A stretch of DNA of 64,000 nucleotides from Saprospiraceae bacterium. Lineage in GTDB: Bacteria > Bacteroidota > Bacteroidia > Chitinophagales > Saprospiraceae. Positions within the stretch are counted from its first letter, which is position 1; every line of letters starts with the position of its first letter. Positions 38,138 to 45,942 of this stretch are shown in pieces. A program made the position numbers and the translations under genes. Below the pieces are notes generated by a model. The model made no database searches and was not told where the DNA came from. It was given only the letters and a program-made list of their open reading frames with translations. The stretch spans positions 124,001-188,000 of the forward strand of contig JAEUUP010000089.1 of the NCBI GenBank assembly GCA_016787525.1. The letters run 5' to 3'.

Positions 38138-38171
38138 TTTTGATGAATTCTAGAATAAAGTCCTAATTTTG
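38138..38171 (+). promoter_or_regulatory. Promoter of the DUF1573 lipoprotein gene
   Basis: TTTTG (38138-38142), a spacer of 21 bases, then TAATTTTG (38164-38171): a near-ideal Bacteroidota promoter. The leader to the ATG at 38282 is about 100 bases. Confidence 0.75.
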
Positions 38172-38281
38172 CAACATTCTTGAGCATTTTTGAGAAACTT
38201 CTTAATGATTCACTGATTTTTCGTCAAAAACAGGCTCAAATGCCGAATTGCGTAAATTATGATTCACAAAATTATTTTAGA

Positions 38282-38791
38282 ATGAAAAAGCAAAATATGC
38301 CATTTATTAAAGCCCTTCTTCTTTTTTCTATTATCACAACCTCTTTTGCTTGTAAGCAGCGCGAGTCCGAAAAAAAAGACAATGGTTTGCAAGAAGTTCG
38401 ACTGGATGAAAAAGCAAGTAATGCAGACATCGTGCGCTTGCCTGTTAGTGCCGACAAACCTACTGATACAGTCAATGTGCCAAAAATTCAGTTAGAAGAA
38501 GCTGTGTTCGATTTTGGTGAAGTTACTGAGGGGGTCGTTGTGAAACATAATTTTAAGTTTAAAAACGTTGGTAATCAACCTCTTGTGATTACTGATGTAC
38601 AAACTACTTGCGGCTGCACAGTCCCTGACTGGAACAGAAACCCGATACAACCCAATGCAACGGACGAAATAAAAGTACAATTCAATTCGGAAGGAAAAGA
38701 GGGCAAAATGGATAAACCTGTTACAATTATTGCCAATACATATCCTGTCAAAACAGAGTTTAAATTAATAGGCTCGGTCAAAAAGAAATAG
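38282..38791 (+). CDS. DUF1573-domain lipoprotein
   Basis: The ATG at 38282 is chosen because it yields a lipoprotein signal (MKKQNMPFIKALLLFSIITTSFAC, lipobox SFAC). The 169-residue product has a DUF1573 domain (about 70-165): VFDFGEVTEGVVVKHNFKFKN, then TTCGCTVPDW and PVTIIANT. This Ig-like domain is common in secreted Bacteroidota proteins, role unknown. The word at 38524 encodes VTEGVVV, a position where the family often has a Gly-rich turn. Confidence 0.9.
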   Translation: MKKQNMPFIKALLLFSIITTSFACKQRESEKKDNGLQEVRLDEKASNADIVRLPVSADKPTDTVNVPKIQLEEAVFDFGEVTEGVVVKHNFKFKNVGNQPLVITDVQTTCGCTVPDWNRNPIQPNATDEIKVQFNSEGKEGKMDKPVTIIANTYPVKTEFKLIGSVKKK

Positions 38792-38836
38792 TTTTCAAGC
38801 TATCATATTTTTCAACCAATTAGTAATCATCTCATT

Positions 38837-40465
38837 ATGATTGAATCAAAAAAACTAAATGACCTTTTCCCAAGTACCACTTCAATTCCTGCGGAATATG
38901 CTTTTGGTGAACCCATACACCAAAGAGAATATTTGCTCGACGGCAAAATAGTGACTTGGGATGGTGCTGTACAAGACGTGTATTCGCCTATTTGCGTACG
39001 TACTGAGGGGGGGGATTTACAGCCTCAGCTGCTCGGCTCTTATCCGCTTATTGGCGAAAAAGAAGCACTCGAAGCACTCGATTCTGCCGTAAAAGCTTAC
39101 GACAATGGGCGTGGCGAGTGGTGTACAATGTCTGTTGAAAAACGCATCAAATGCGTAGAAGCTTTCACCAAAATGATGATTGGCTACCGCAGCCATGTTG
39201 TCAAATGCCTCATGTGGGAGATTGGTAAAAGCCTTGCCGACTCCGAAAAAGAGTTTGACCGCACGGTCGAATACATCTATGCGACTATTGATGAATTGAA
39301 AAAATTAGACCGCGATAGTAGCGGCTTTCGCATCGAACAGGGTGTTATCGGTCAGATTCGTCGTTCACCATTGGGCATTGTACTGTGTATGGGTCCTTTT
39401 AACTACCCATTGAACGAGACCTATACGATGTTGATTCCAGCCCTCATCATGGGTAATGTTGTGCTTTTCAAACCACCACGTCAAGGTATCATGTTGCACA
39501 ATATTTTTCAAGATGCCTATCAAAAGTGTTTTCCTGCGGGAGCTATCAATTTCTTATATGGTCGTGGTTCAGTAGTTGTACCGCCCATCATGACTTCTGG
39601 CAAAGTAGATGTATTAACTTTGATTGGTTCTTCAAAAATGGCAGATAGACTGCAAAAATCGCATCCAAAAGTCAATCGTTTGCGCTCTATTTTAGGTCTC
39701 GATGCTAAAAATGCGGCTATTATTTTAGAAAATGCAGATTTAGATATGACGGTCAAAGAGGTCGTTTTAGGCTCTTTGTCGTTCAATGGTCAGCGTTGTA
39801 CAGCGATTAAAATCGTTTTCGTTCATCGGAGTATTGCAGATAGTTTTATTGAAAAATTAAATACAGCAATCAGCAGTCTTAAAGTCGGTATGCCGTGGGA
39901 AAAAGGTGTCAATATAACGCCCGTGGCAGAGCCTGAAAAACCAAAATATCTCGACGAAGTCATCCAAGATGCGCTTTCTAAAGGCGCAAAAATCGTCAAT
40001 ACTGAGGGGGGGACTGGGAGCCAATCATTTGTGTTTCCGACGGTTGTCTATCCTGTTGCGGAAGGCATGACACTTTACACCGAAGAGCAATTTGGTCCGG
40101 TTGTTCCTATTGCTGTTTTCGACGATTTGGAGCAGCCGATTCAGTATCTTATCAACAGTGATCATGGACAACAATGCGCCATTTTTGGCACAGATGCTGC
40201 TCAAATTGCACAATTGATTGATCCACTTGTGAACCAAGTAACCCGTGTCAATGTCAACGCTCAATGTCAGCGTGGTCCCGACACATTCCCATTTTCTGGT
40301 CGCAAAGATTCGGCTCAAGGAACATTATCTATTTTGGATGCTTTGCGTTCATTTTCAATCCGTTCTGTGGTTGCTACAAAGGAAAACGATGCGAATAAAG
40401 CCTTGTTCAATCAAATCATTAATGAAGATTTATCGAATTTCCTTTCTACTCGATTCATTTTTTAA
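38837..40465 (+). CDS. Aldehyde dehydrogenase, probable NADP-dependent glyceraldehyde-3-phosphate dehydrogenase
   Basis: A 542-residue ALDH-family enzyme, longer than the usual 480-500. The catalytic Cys321 is in SFNGQRCTAIKI. MGPFNYPLNETYTMLIPALIMGN and EEQFGPVVPIAVF are family motifs. The segment that normally carries the general-base Glu (ELGGK) reads ILGLDAKNAAIIL, so the base may differ. GapN-type enzymes oxidise glyceraldehyde-3-phosphate without making ATP; I assign this by overall likeness. It holds two words with long G tracts, 39001 (eight G) and 40000 (seven G), both encoding TEGG. Confidence 0.85.
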   Translation: MIESKKLNDLFPSTTSIPAEYAFGEPIHQREYLLDGKIVTWDGAVQDVYSPICVRTEGGDLQPQLLGSYPLIGEKEALEALDSAVKAYDNGRGEWCTMSVEKRIKCVEAFTKMMIGYRSHVVKCLMWEIGKSLADSEKEFDRTVEYIYATIDELKKLDRDSSGFRIEQGVIGQIRRSPLGIVLCMGPFNYPLNETYTMLIPALIMGNVVLFKPPRQGIMLHNIFQDAYQKCFPAGAINFLYGRGSVVVPPIMTSGKVDVLTLIGSSKMADRLQKSHPKVNRLRSILGLDAKNAAIILENADLDMTVKEVVLGSLSFNGQRCTAIKIVFVHRSIADSFIEKLNTAISSLKVGMPWEKGVNITPVAEPEKPKYLDEVIQDALSKGAKIVNTEGGTGSQSFVFPTVVYPVAEGMTLYTEEQFGPVVPIAVFDDLEQPIQYLINSDHGQQCAIFGTDAAQIAQLIDPLVNQVTRVNVNAQCQRGPDTFPFSGRKDSAQGTLSILDALRSFSIRSVVATKENDANKALFNQIINEDLSNFLSTRFIF

Positions 40466-40484
40466 GCTAAATACTGAGGGGGAT

Positions 40485-40512
40485 GGTTGAGTAAAAACTT
40501 CATTACTCAACC
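40485..40512 (+). terminator. Hairpin between aldehyde dehydrogenase and scpA genes
   Basis: Arms GGTTGAGTAA and TTACTCAACC with an 8-base loop lie just after a dispersed word (40472). No T tract follows, so it may be structural rather than a terminator. Confidence 0.5.
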
Positions 40513-40535
40513 CGCCTCTCTCTTCACTAAAAAAT

Positions 40536-41300
40536 ATGGCAAACGAAACATATACGATAAAACTATCCAAATTTGAAGGGCCATTTGATTTACTCTTGTT
40601 CTTCATCGAGCGAGACGAATTAGACATATATGACATACCGATTGCCAAAGTAACCGATGATTTCCTTGCTTATATCCGCGACCAAGAGGCTATGAATATT
40701 GATTTGGCGAGTGAATTTATCGTCGTTGCTGCGACTTTGATGCGGATAAAAGCCAAATTATTGTTGCCTCGAAAACAGATTGATGAGCAAGGTAATGAAA
40801 TTGATCCACGCGAAGAGCTTGTCAGCCGACTTTTAGAATACAAACGTTATAAGAGTGTTCTGGACGAATTACGACAACTCGAAGAGGAAAGAGCCAGCCG
40901 AGAAGGTCGTGGCAATGTGGTCAAAGAATTAAAAGATATTGCCGTTAAAGCATTGGTTGACAGCGAGTTAGAAGATATAACTTTATTTCGACTGTTACGT
41001 GTTTTTGAGCGTATGATGCGACAATTTGATGAAGAGCAAAAGAGACCTGTCCATCGCATTTATACCTATCACTACACTGTCGAAACACAACGGGATTATA
41101 TACTCAGCAAAATAAATAAAGGCAAGAAAAGTGATTTTAAACACATTTTTGGACATTTGGAAGACCGCCTACATGCTATTATCACCTTTCTCGCCTTGTT
41201 GGAAATGCTCAATCGGCAAGAACTCAAAATTATTCAGGGGGAAGGAATCAATAATTTTTGGTTAGCTCTGCCCGAACCCGAAGAAACCGAAAGTGTTTAA
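40536..41300 (+). CDS. scpA: Segregation and condensation protein A
   Basis: A 254-residue kleisin of the bacterial condensin, linking Smc heads with ScpB in chromosome segregation. The N terminus KLSKFEGPFDLLLFFIERDELDIYDIPIAK is the family signature, and the C-terminal winged helix contains FLALLEMLNRQELKIIQGEGINNFWL. Smc and ScpB are not in the window. Confidence 0.95.
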   Translation: MANETYTIKLSKFEGPFDLLLFFIERDELDIYDIPIAKVTDDFLAYIRDQEAMNIDLASEFIVVAATLMRIKAKLLLPRKQIDEQGNEIDPREELVSRLLEYKRYKSVLDELRQLEEERASREGRGNVVKELKDIAVKALVDSELEDITLFRLLRVFERMMRQFDEEQKRPVHRIYTYHYTVETQRDYILSKINKGKKSDFKHIFGHLEDRLHAIITFLALLEMLNRQELKIIQGEGINNFWLALPEPEETESV

Positions 41301-41413
41301 AAATCGCTTTCGTCAGATGGATTCGATGCCAAACGGCGTGAATTTTTGCAAATCGGTGAAATGAGAACGACAAAACCGCAAATAAGCAGTAAGAAAAGTA
41401 AGAAATGTTCCAT
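41297..41413 (-). CDS. Possible 38-residue small membrane protein
   Basis: A minus-strand frame whose stop overlaps the scpA stop. The product has one membrane segment (MEHFLLFLLLICGFVVLIS) and a polar basic tail (CKNSRRLASNPSDESDF). The layout is that of a genuine small membrane protein, but there is no family match or clear promoter, so it is tentative. Confidence 0.35.
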   Translation of the reverse strand: MEHFLLFLLLICGFVVLISPICKNSRRLASNPSDESDF

Positions 41414-41754
41414 GGGTGGATCGGTTTAAGTAGTATAAAAATATGCTGTTAAAGTTGTGTGCCTTGGCTAAATTAAAATTAGCTGATGCGTTCAAGAATA
41501 CGGTACAAATGTATGCAGTTTTTTATAAATTAACTTTAATGAAATGTTAATAGCGTGACATTCAATAATAATACCTTTTTACTTGAAGAATTCTCAAGTA
41601 TTTTTTTACTGCAATTTTAGCGTATGAATTGTACGATTTAATAAGCAGAAATGCCTAAGTCACACATTTTATTAAAATTAAATAAATTCGTTTTAATAAA
41701 ATGTGTGACAAAAAAACGATATTTCCATATTGATAAAAAATATTTTTTTAGAAA
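41414..41754. other. Gene-poor region upstream of tRNA-Leu
   Basis: AT-rich sequence with two hairpins: ACTTGA/TCAAGT followed by eight T at 41581-41606 (possible terminator), and the long perfect inverted repeat at 41659-41709. No reading frame is supported. Confidence 0.5.
41659..41709. repeat. Perfect 19-base inverted repeat
   Basis: Arms at 41659-41677 (beginning GTCACACATTTT) and 41691-41709, fully complementary, with a 13-base AT loop. The T tract lies on the wrong side for a plus-strand terminator and also precedes the stem on the minus strand. The role is unknown. Confidence 0.8.
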
Positions 41755-41789
41755 TTTTTGCAAAATCTAAACTCACAGGATTATCTTTG
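41755..41789 (+). promoter_or_regulatory. Promoter of tRNA-Leu
   Basis: TTTTTG (41755-41760), a 21-base spacer, then TATCTTTG (41782-41789), ending 18 bases before the mature tRNA. The same boxes and spacing occur upstream of the DUF177-rpmF operon. Confidence 0.8.
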
Positions 41790-41807
41790 CACCGCTTCCA
41801 ATAAAAT

Positions 41808-41889
41808 ACGCACGTGGTGGAATTGGTAGACACGCTACTTTGAGGGGGTAGTGCCGCAAGGTGTGCTGGTTCGAGTCCAGTCGTGCGTA
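41808..41889 (+). tRNA. tRNA-Leu (anticodon GAG)
   Basis: An 82-base tRNA. Acceptor arms ACGCACG and CGTGCGT pair with discriminator A. The anticodon stem CTACT/GGTAG holds loop TTGAGGG, anticodon GAG, reading CUC and CUU. A long variable arm (TGCCGCAAGGTGT) marks the Leu class, and the T arm has TTCGAGT. CCA is not encoded. A terminator follows at 41904. Confidence 0.95.
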
Positions 41890-41903
41890 CAGATTAAAAT
41901 CTC

Positions 41904-41943
41904 AAATCGTTGATAATCAGTGCATTATCAACGATTTTTTTAT
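41904..41943 (+). terminator. Terminator of tRNA-Leu
   Basis: Arms AAATCGTTGATAAT (41904-41917) and ATTATCAACGATTT (41924-41937) with a 6-base loop and a T run. Confidence 0.9.
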
Positions 41944-41966
41944 TTTACTTCACTTTTATTTCTGTT

Positions 41967-42425
41967 ATGATTCAGTACATCTGCCGCCCATTCGCACAAC
42001 TGACTGTTTATGAGCTTTACGACATCATGGCATTGCGCCAAGTCGTTTTTGCAGTCGAACAAAACTGCCCCTACCTTGACGCAGATGGGAAAGACCTCAA
42101 AGGGTGGCATCTTATGGGGCGCGATACTGAGGGGGAGTTAGTGGCTTATACACGGCTTTTGCCCAAAGGAGTCTCTTATTCTGACTTTGCTTCGATTGGT
42201 CGTGTTGTCAATGCTCCGAAAGTACGCGGAAAAGGTGCGGGAAAAGATTTGATGCAAAAAAGTATAGAATGGATGCAGCAACTTTTTCCCAATGAGCCTA
42301 TCAAAATTGGCGCACAGACCTATCTTTTGGATTTCTACACATCGTTGGGTTTTGAGTCAACAGGTGAAGAATATTTGGAGGATAATATCCCTCATACAGT
42401 TATGATTTTAAAAAATAGAAAATAA
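41967..42425 (+). CDS. GNAT acetyltransferase, ElaA-like
   Basis: A 152-residue N-acetyltransferase of the ElaA type. The start is at ATG 41967; the frame is open upstream but runs into the tRNA terminator. It shows LYDIMALRQVVFAVEQNCPY, then GRVVNAPKVRGKGAGKDLM (acetyl-CoA loop R-G-K-G-A-G) and a C-terminal FYTSLGF. The substrate is unknown. The word at 42125 encodes TEGE. It is 24 bases from rpe. Confidence 0.9.
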   Translation: MIQYICRPFAQLTVYELYDIMALRQVVFAVEQNCPYLDADGKDLKGWHLMGRDTEGELVAYTRLLPKGVSYSDFASIGRVVNAPKVRGKGAGKDLMQKSIEWMQQLFPNEPIKIGAQTYLLDFYTSLGFESTGEEYLEDNIPHTVMILKNRK

Positions 42426-42449
42426 TCTATCAATAATAATCAATTAAAA

Positions 42450-43127
42450 ATGAGACACTTAATCGCCCCCTCAGTATTAGCAGCTGACTTTACGAAATTG
42501 GCAGATGAAATTGCTTTGGTCAATCAAAGTGAAGCTGATTGGTTTCACTTTGATGTCATGGACGGACGTTTTGTACCCAATATTTCGTTTGGATTTCCGA
42601 TACTCGAAGCCGTCAAAGCGTTGGCAACCAAACCTATTGATGTGCATTTGATGATTTTAGAACCTGAAAAATACATCGAAGATTTTCGCAAAGCAGGGGC
42701 TGATGTCATTTCTGTCCACATCGAAGCCTGCTCACATTTGCACCGCACTTTGCAACAAATTCGTGCCACAGGCGCAAAAGCAGGCATCGCGGTCAACCCA
42801 CACACACCAGTTTCGCTTTTGGAGGATGTATTAGAAGATACGGATTTGGTTTGTTTAATGTCCGTAAATCCAGGATTTGGTGGTCAAAAGTTCATCTACC
42901 AAACGCTGAATAAGATACGAAAGCTCCGAGCTATGCTCGATGAACGCAACCTCGATGAGGTTTATATCGAAATTGACGGTGGCGTAGGGCTCCAGAATGC
43001 AGAAATCATTTTACAGGCAGGAGCAGATGTTTTAGTAGCAGGTAGTTCTGTGTTCAAGGCTGCAAAACCTATCGAAACGATAAGCCAGCTGAAGGCATTG
43101 TCGGCGCATAAGTTTGACAATTTTTAA
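42450..43127 (+). CDS. rpe: Ribulose-phosphate 3-epimerase
   Basis: A 225-residue TIM-barrel enzyme interconverting ribulose-5-phosphate and xylulose-5-phosphate in the pentose phosphate pathway. LIAPSVLAADFTKL, WFHFDVMDGRFVPNISFG, DVHLMI and SVNPGFGGQKFI are family motifs with the metal-binding His and Asp residues. The word at 42467 encodes PSV in the conserved APSxLxADF start. Confidence 0.97.
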   Translation: MRHLIAPSVLAADFTKLADEIALVNQSEADWFHFDVMDGRFVPNISFGFPILEAVKALATKPIDVHLMILEPEKYIEDFRKAGADVISVHIEACSHLHRTLQQIRATGAKAGIAVNPHTPVSLLEDVLEDTDLVCLMSVNPGFGGQKFIYQTLNKIRKLRAMLDERNLDEVYIEIDGGVGLQNAEIILQAGADVLVAGSSVFKAAKPIETISQLKALSAHKFDNF

Positions 43128-43135
43128 GGTTAAGA

Positions 43136-43179
43136 GTTTATAGATTTACAAAAAATTAGAATTTTGTAAATCTATAAAC
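43136..43179. terminator. Bidirectional terminator between rpe and rbfA
   Basis: Perfect 18-base arms (43136-43153 and 43162-43179; GTTTATAGATTTACAAAA and complement) with an 8-base loop lie between convergent genes. Confidence 0.85.
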
Positions 43180-43192
43180 TTCTGTTTTTCAT

Positions 43193-43576
43193 TTATTCAG
43201 TACTTTCAGATTTACCGAATTGCCCCTCTTCTTCGAGTTGTTTGAGTAGAGCATCAACACGGTACATCTCATCCACCGTATCGTCCAAATAAATATGCAC
43301 GTCGGGAATATTTCGGACTTGTTTTTTGATGCGCTGTGCCAATTTGGAGCGCAAAGAGACCAATTCTTCTTGCAACATCAATATCGGTTCTTGCTTATTC
43401 TCAGTGCCAAACACACTCAAATAGATACGTGCTAAATTCAAATCGGGCGACATACGCACGTGCGCAACTGTAATCATCACGCCGTATCCACAAATATTCG
43501 GTGCTTCCTCTTGCATCACGTAGCTGAAATTACGGCGTATCAATTCAGCCACTTGTTTTTGTCTTTTCGATTCCAT
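43193..43576 (-). CDS. rbfA: Ribosome-binding factor A
   Basis: A 127-residue KH-like protein needed for maturation of the 30S subunit. It has SKRQKQVAELIRRNFSYVMQ, ITVAHVRMSPDLNLARIYLSVF and IPDVHIYLDDTVDEMYRVDALL. It is close to the usual length. The dispersed word at 43596 lies 20 bases upstream of its start. Confidence 0.95.
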   Translation of the reverse strand: MESKRQKQVAELIRRNFSYVMQEEAPNICGYGVMITVAHVRMSPDLNLARIYLSVFGTENKQEPILMLQEELVSLRSKLAQRIKKQVRNIPDVHIYLDDTVDEMYRVDALLKQLEEEGQFGKSESTE

Positions 43577-43631
43577 TTTCTGTTTTTAAAATATACCCCT
43601 CAGTATTTCTCGTGAAGCGGCGTTTTTTCAA

Positions 43632-43639
43632 TAATTTTG
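43632..43639 (+). promoter_or_regulatory. -7 element of rsmG
   Basis: TAATTTTG lies 46 bases before the rsmG start, in the divergent rbfA/rsmG region; the upstream TTTG box is poor. Confidence 0.45.
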
Positions 43640-43685
43640 CAAAAGTATTGGTTTTAGAATAAAAAATAGGCGTAATTCGATTCGT

Positions 43686-44315
43686 ATGACCGAAATCTTA
43701 AAATATTTCCCAAATTTGACAGAGGTGCAACAAAAACAATTCGCAGCTCTCCTACCGCTCTACAAAGAATGGAACGAAAAAATAAATGTCGTTTCCAGAA
43801 AAGATATAGACAATCTATATCTGCACCACGTGCTACATTCATTAGCAATTGCTAAAGTAGTGAATTTCAAAGACGGCTCAAAAATTCTTGATTTAGGCAC
43901 AGGCGGAGGTTTCCCTGGCATACCATTGGCAATTTTATACCCCTCAGTATCTTTTAAGTTGGTGGACAGTACAGCTAAAAAAATTCGTGTGGTACAAGAA
44001 GTCGCAGCAGCTTTGGAGTTAAAAAACATTGACGCTCAGCATATTAGAGTAGAAGACATTAAAGGCGTGCAGTTTGATTTTGTGGTAACGAGAGCAGTGA
44101 CTTTGCTTGACCAGTTGTTTCGTTGGTCTCGAAAATTAATAAAAAACAAACATATCAACGCATTACCCAATGGCATTTTAGCACTGAAAGGTGGCAATAT
44201 CCGAGAAGAAGTCAAAGCCTTGGGTAAAGGACAATATGTAGAAATAACCCCCATAAATAAGTTTTTCAATGAAGACTATTTTGAAGAAAAGGTAGTGGCT
44301 TATGTACAAGGTTAG
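43686..44315 (+). CDS. rsmG: 16S rRNA (guanine-527-N7)-methyltransferase
   Basis: A 209-residue methyltransferase (GidB) modifying 16S rRNA. It shows WNEKINVVSRKDIDNLYLHHVLHSL, the SAM motif ILDLGTGGGFPGIPLAIL, and FVVTRAVTLLDQL. The word at 43940 encodes YPSVSF straight after the SAM motif, where P-x-x-x-F is common in the family. Confidence 0.96.
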   Translation: MTEILKYFPNLTEVQQKQFAALLPLYKEWNEKINVVSRKDIDNLYLHHVLHSLAIAKVVNFKDGSKILDLGTGGGFPGIPLAILYPSVSFKLVDSTAKKIRVVQEVAAALELKNIDAQHIRVEDIKGVQFDFVVTRAVTLLDQLFRWSRKLIKNKHINALPNGILALKGGNIREEVKALGKGQYVEITPINKFFNEDYFEEKVVAYVQG

Positions 44316-44344
44316 AGGTTTTTATTTTTTATTTTTTTCAAAAA

Positions 44345-44379
44345 TTTTTGAATAAAACACCTCAAAAAACCTATCTTTG
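44345..44379 (+). promoter_or_regulatory. Promoter of the DUF177-rpmF operon
   Basis: TTTTTG (44345-44350), 21 bases, TATCTTTG (44372-44379). The leader to the ATG at 44507 is about 120 bases and AT-rich. Confidence 0.8.
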
Positions 44380-44506
44380 CAGTCGTTTTCAGAAAATGAC
44401 CGTTAAAATTAAAAATAAAAGCTTATTTTGGGTTTTAAAAAATTGAAAATCAATAAATTAGGTTTTTATTTTTAGTTTCTTAGTTTTGTAATAGTTCAAT
44501 TGAAAA

Positions 44507-45049
44507 ATGAATCCTTTCAAAGAATTTTCGTTGCCCATCAAAGGTTTGAAAAACGGTTATCATGCCTTCAATTTTCAAATTGATAAAACCTTTTTTGATT
44601 GTTTTGAAGGTTCGCCCATTCAAGATGGTACATTTGATGTGCAGGTTGAGATGGATAAACGTGATTCTTTTTTTGAACTAACTTTTGATTTTGATGGTAC
44701 GATGCGAACCGAATGTGACCGTTGCACCGCTTCAATCGAACTTCCTTTTGGCGACACCCAGCATTTGGTTGTCAAAATGTCGGAAGAAACACATGATGAA
44801 GATGCTGACGTAGTTTTCATCCATTCTGATGCGTTTGAGTTCAATGTGGCGCAATATATATATGAGTTTATTTGCCTAGCAGAGCCATTCAATAAAGTCT
44901 ATGACTGCGAAAACGATGAACCAAGACCTTGCGATTTTGACATTTTAGACAAAATATCCCCCTCAGTATCACCCGATGCAGAGGGAAATTCGGAGGATTC
45001 TGTAAAAAATCCTTTCCAAGACTTAAAAAATCTTTTTAATAAAAATTAG
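44507..45049 (+). CDS. DUF177 (YceD-like) protein
   Basis: A 180-residue DUF177 protein. The central pair of Cys-containing strands is seen in TMRTECDRCTASIELPFG. The family is usually encoded next to rpmF, as here, and is linked to 23S rRNA accumulation or 50S assembly. The acidic tail (SPSVSPDAEGNSEDSV) holds a word at 44959. Confidence 0.88.
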   Translation: MNPFKEFSLPIKGLKNGYHAFNFQIDKTFFDCFEGSPIQDGTFDVQVEMDKRDSFFELTFDFDGTMRTECDRCTASIELPFGDTQHLVVKMSEETHDEDADVVFIHSDAFEFNVAQYIYEFICLAEPFNKVYDCENDEPRPCDFDILDKISPSVSPDAEGNSEDSVKNPFQDLKNLFNKN

Positions 45050-45054
45050 ATGAT

Positions 45055-45109
45055 GAATTATGGTAAATAAACTACAAAAAGCTTTTCTATAGTTTATAAC
45101 CCATAATTC
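45055..45109 (+). promoter_or_regulatory. Stem-loop between DUF177 and rpmF
   Basis: Outer arms GAATTATGG / CCATAATTC and inner arms TAAACTA / TAGTTTA form a two-part stem just before rpmF. It could set relative expression or mark RNA processing. The role is inferred. Confidence 0.45.
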
Positions 45110-45131
45110 AGATTTACAAAAAGTACAAGCC

Positions 45132-45344
45132 ATGCCTAATCCACGTAACAGACATTCACGCATGCGTAAGCGCAGCCGCCGTGGTCAAGACAAATTAGCA
45201 TTACCTACTTTGTCAACATGTAAAACTACAGGTGAAACACACCGTCGTCACCGTGCATATAAGCACGAAGGTAGCCTTTATTATAAAGGTATGATGATTG
45301 TGAAAGCAAAAGAAGTTGCTGCCGCTGACGACGACGCTGAATAA
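45132..45344 (+). CDS. rpmF: 50S ribosomal protein L32
   Basis: A 70-residue L32: PRNRHSRMRKRSRRGQDK, PTLSTCKTTGETHRRHRAY and YYKGMMIVKAKE. Only one Cys remains at the site where many L32 proteins have a zinc ribbon, so this is a zinc-free form. The tail is acidic. Confidence 0.95.
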   Translation: MPNPRNRHSRMRKRSRRGQDKLALPTLSTCKTTGETHRRHRAYKHEGSLYYKGMMIVKAKEVAAADDDAE

Positions 45345-45373
45345 CGCTAATGTATTCATTATCAACGAATAAT

Positions 45374-45410
45374 AAGCTCCCGAATGACTTTTGTACTGAG
45401 GGGGCTTTTT
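45374..45410 (+). terminator. rpmF terminator whose 3' arm is a dispersed word
   Basis: Arm AAGCTCCC (45374-45381) pairs with GGGGGCTT (45400-45407, one wobble), followed by T. The G tract of the word at 45394 forms the 3' arm. Confidence 0.7.
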
Positions 45411-45479
45411 GTGTTTTAATTTGGTTAGGTGTTGATTATGTCATGCGCAACAAATAACCAATCAACGAATAACAAAGCA

Positions 45480-45857
45480 ATGAAAAAAATAATCAATACA
45501 CCCAACGCACCCGCACCTATTGGACCATATAGCCAAGCTGTGCAAACAGGCAATATGCTATTCGTCAGTGGTCAAATCCCGATTGACCCTGCGACAGGGG
45601 AATTGGTCATGGAATCACTCGAAGCCGAGACAACTCAAGTGATGAAAAACTTGCAAGCTGTTCTGACCGAAGCGGGTACGAACTTTGACAATGTTGTAAT
45701 GACAACAATTTTTTTATCAGATATGGGTTATTTTGGAACTATAAACGGCATTTATGGTTCGTACTTTACGGCTAATTTTCCAGCAAGAGCAACCGTTGCT
45801 GTCAAAACTTTGCCTAAAAATGTCAATGTCGAAATTTCAGTTATTGCTGTCATATAG
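45480..45857 (+). CDS. ridA: RidA family reactive-intermediate deaminase
   Basis: A 125-residue RidA/YjgF protein hydrolysing reactive enamine/imine intermediates such as 2-aminoacrylate. The start is at ATG 45480 (MKKIINTPNAPAPIGPYSQAV, the family start); a longer frame exists upstream. IPIDPATGELV, NLQAVLTEAG and FPARATVAVKTLPKN (the Arg that binds substrate carboxylate) are present. Confidence 0.94.
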   Translation: MKKIINTPNAPAPIGPYSQAVQTGNMLFVSGQIPIDPATGELVMESLEAETTQVMKNLQAVLTEAGTNFDNVVMTTIFLSDMGYFGTINGIYGSYFTANFPARATVAVKTLPKNVNVEISVIAVI

Positions 45858-45874
45858 TTGTTAGATATTGGTGA

Positions 45875-45909
45875 TTGGTTGGGTTATTTATTGATAGTCA
45901 CCCAACCAA
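45875..45909 (+). promoter_or_regulatory. Hairpin before trpS
   Basis: Arms TTGGTTGGGT and ACCCAACCAA with a 15-base loop and no T tract, between ridA and trpS. It could be a weak terminator or leader structure. Confidence 0.45.
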
Positions 45910-45942
45910 CTACCGATGGCTAATAATACAATCAATAATATT

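Noticed and set aside
41836..41851. TTGAGGGGGTAG in tRNA-Leu looks like the dispersed word
   Set aside because: It is the ordinary anticodon arm of tRNA-Leu(GAG), and lacks the TACTGA part.
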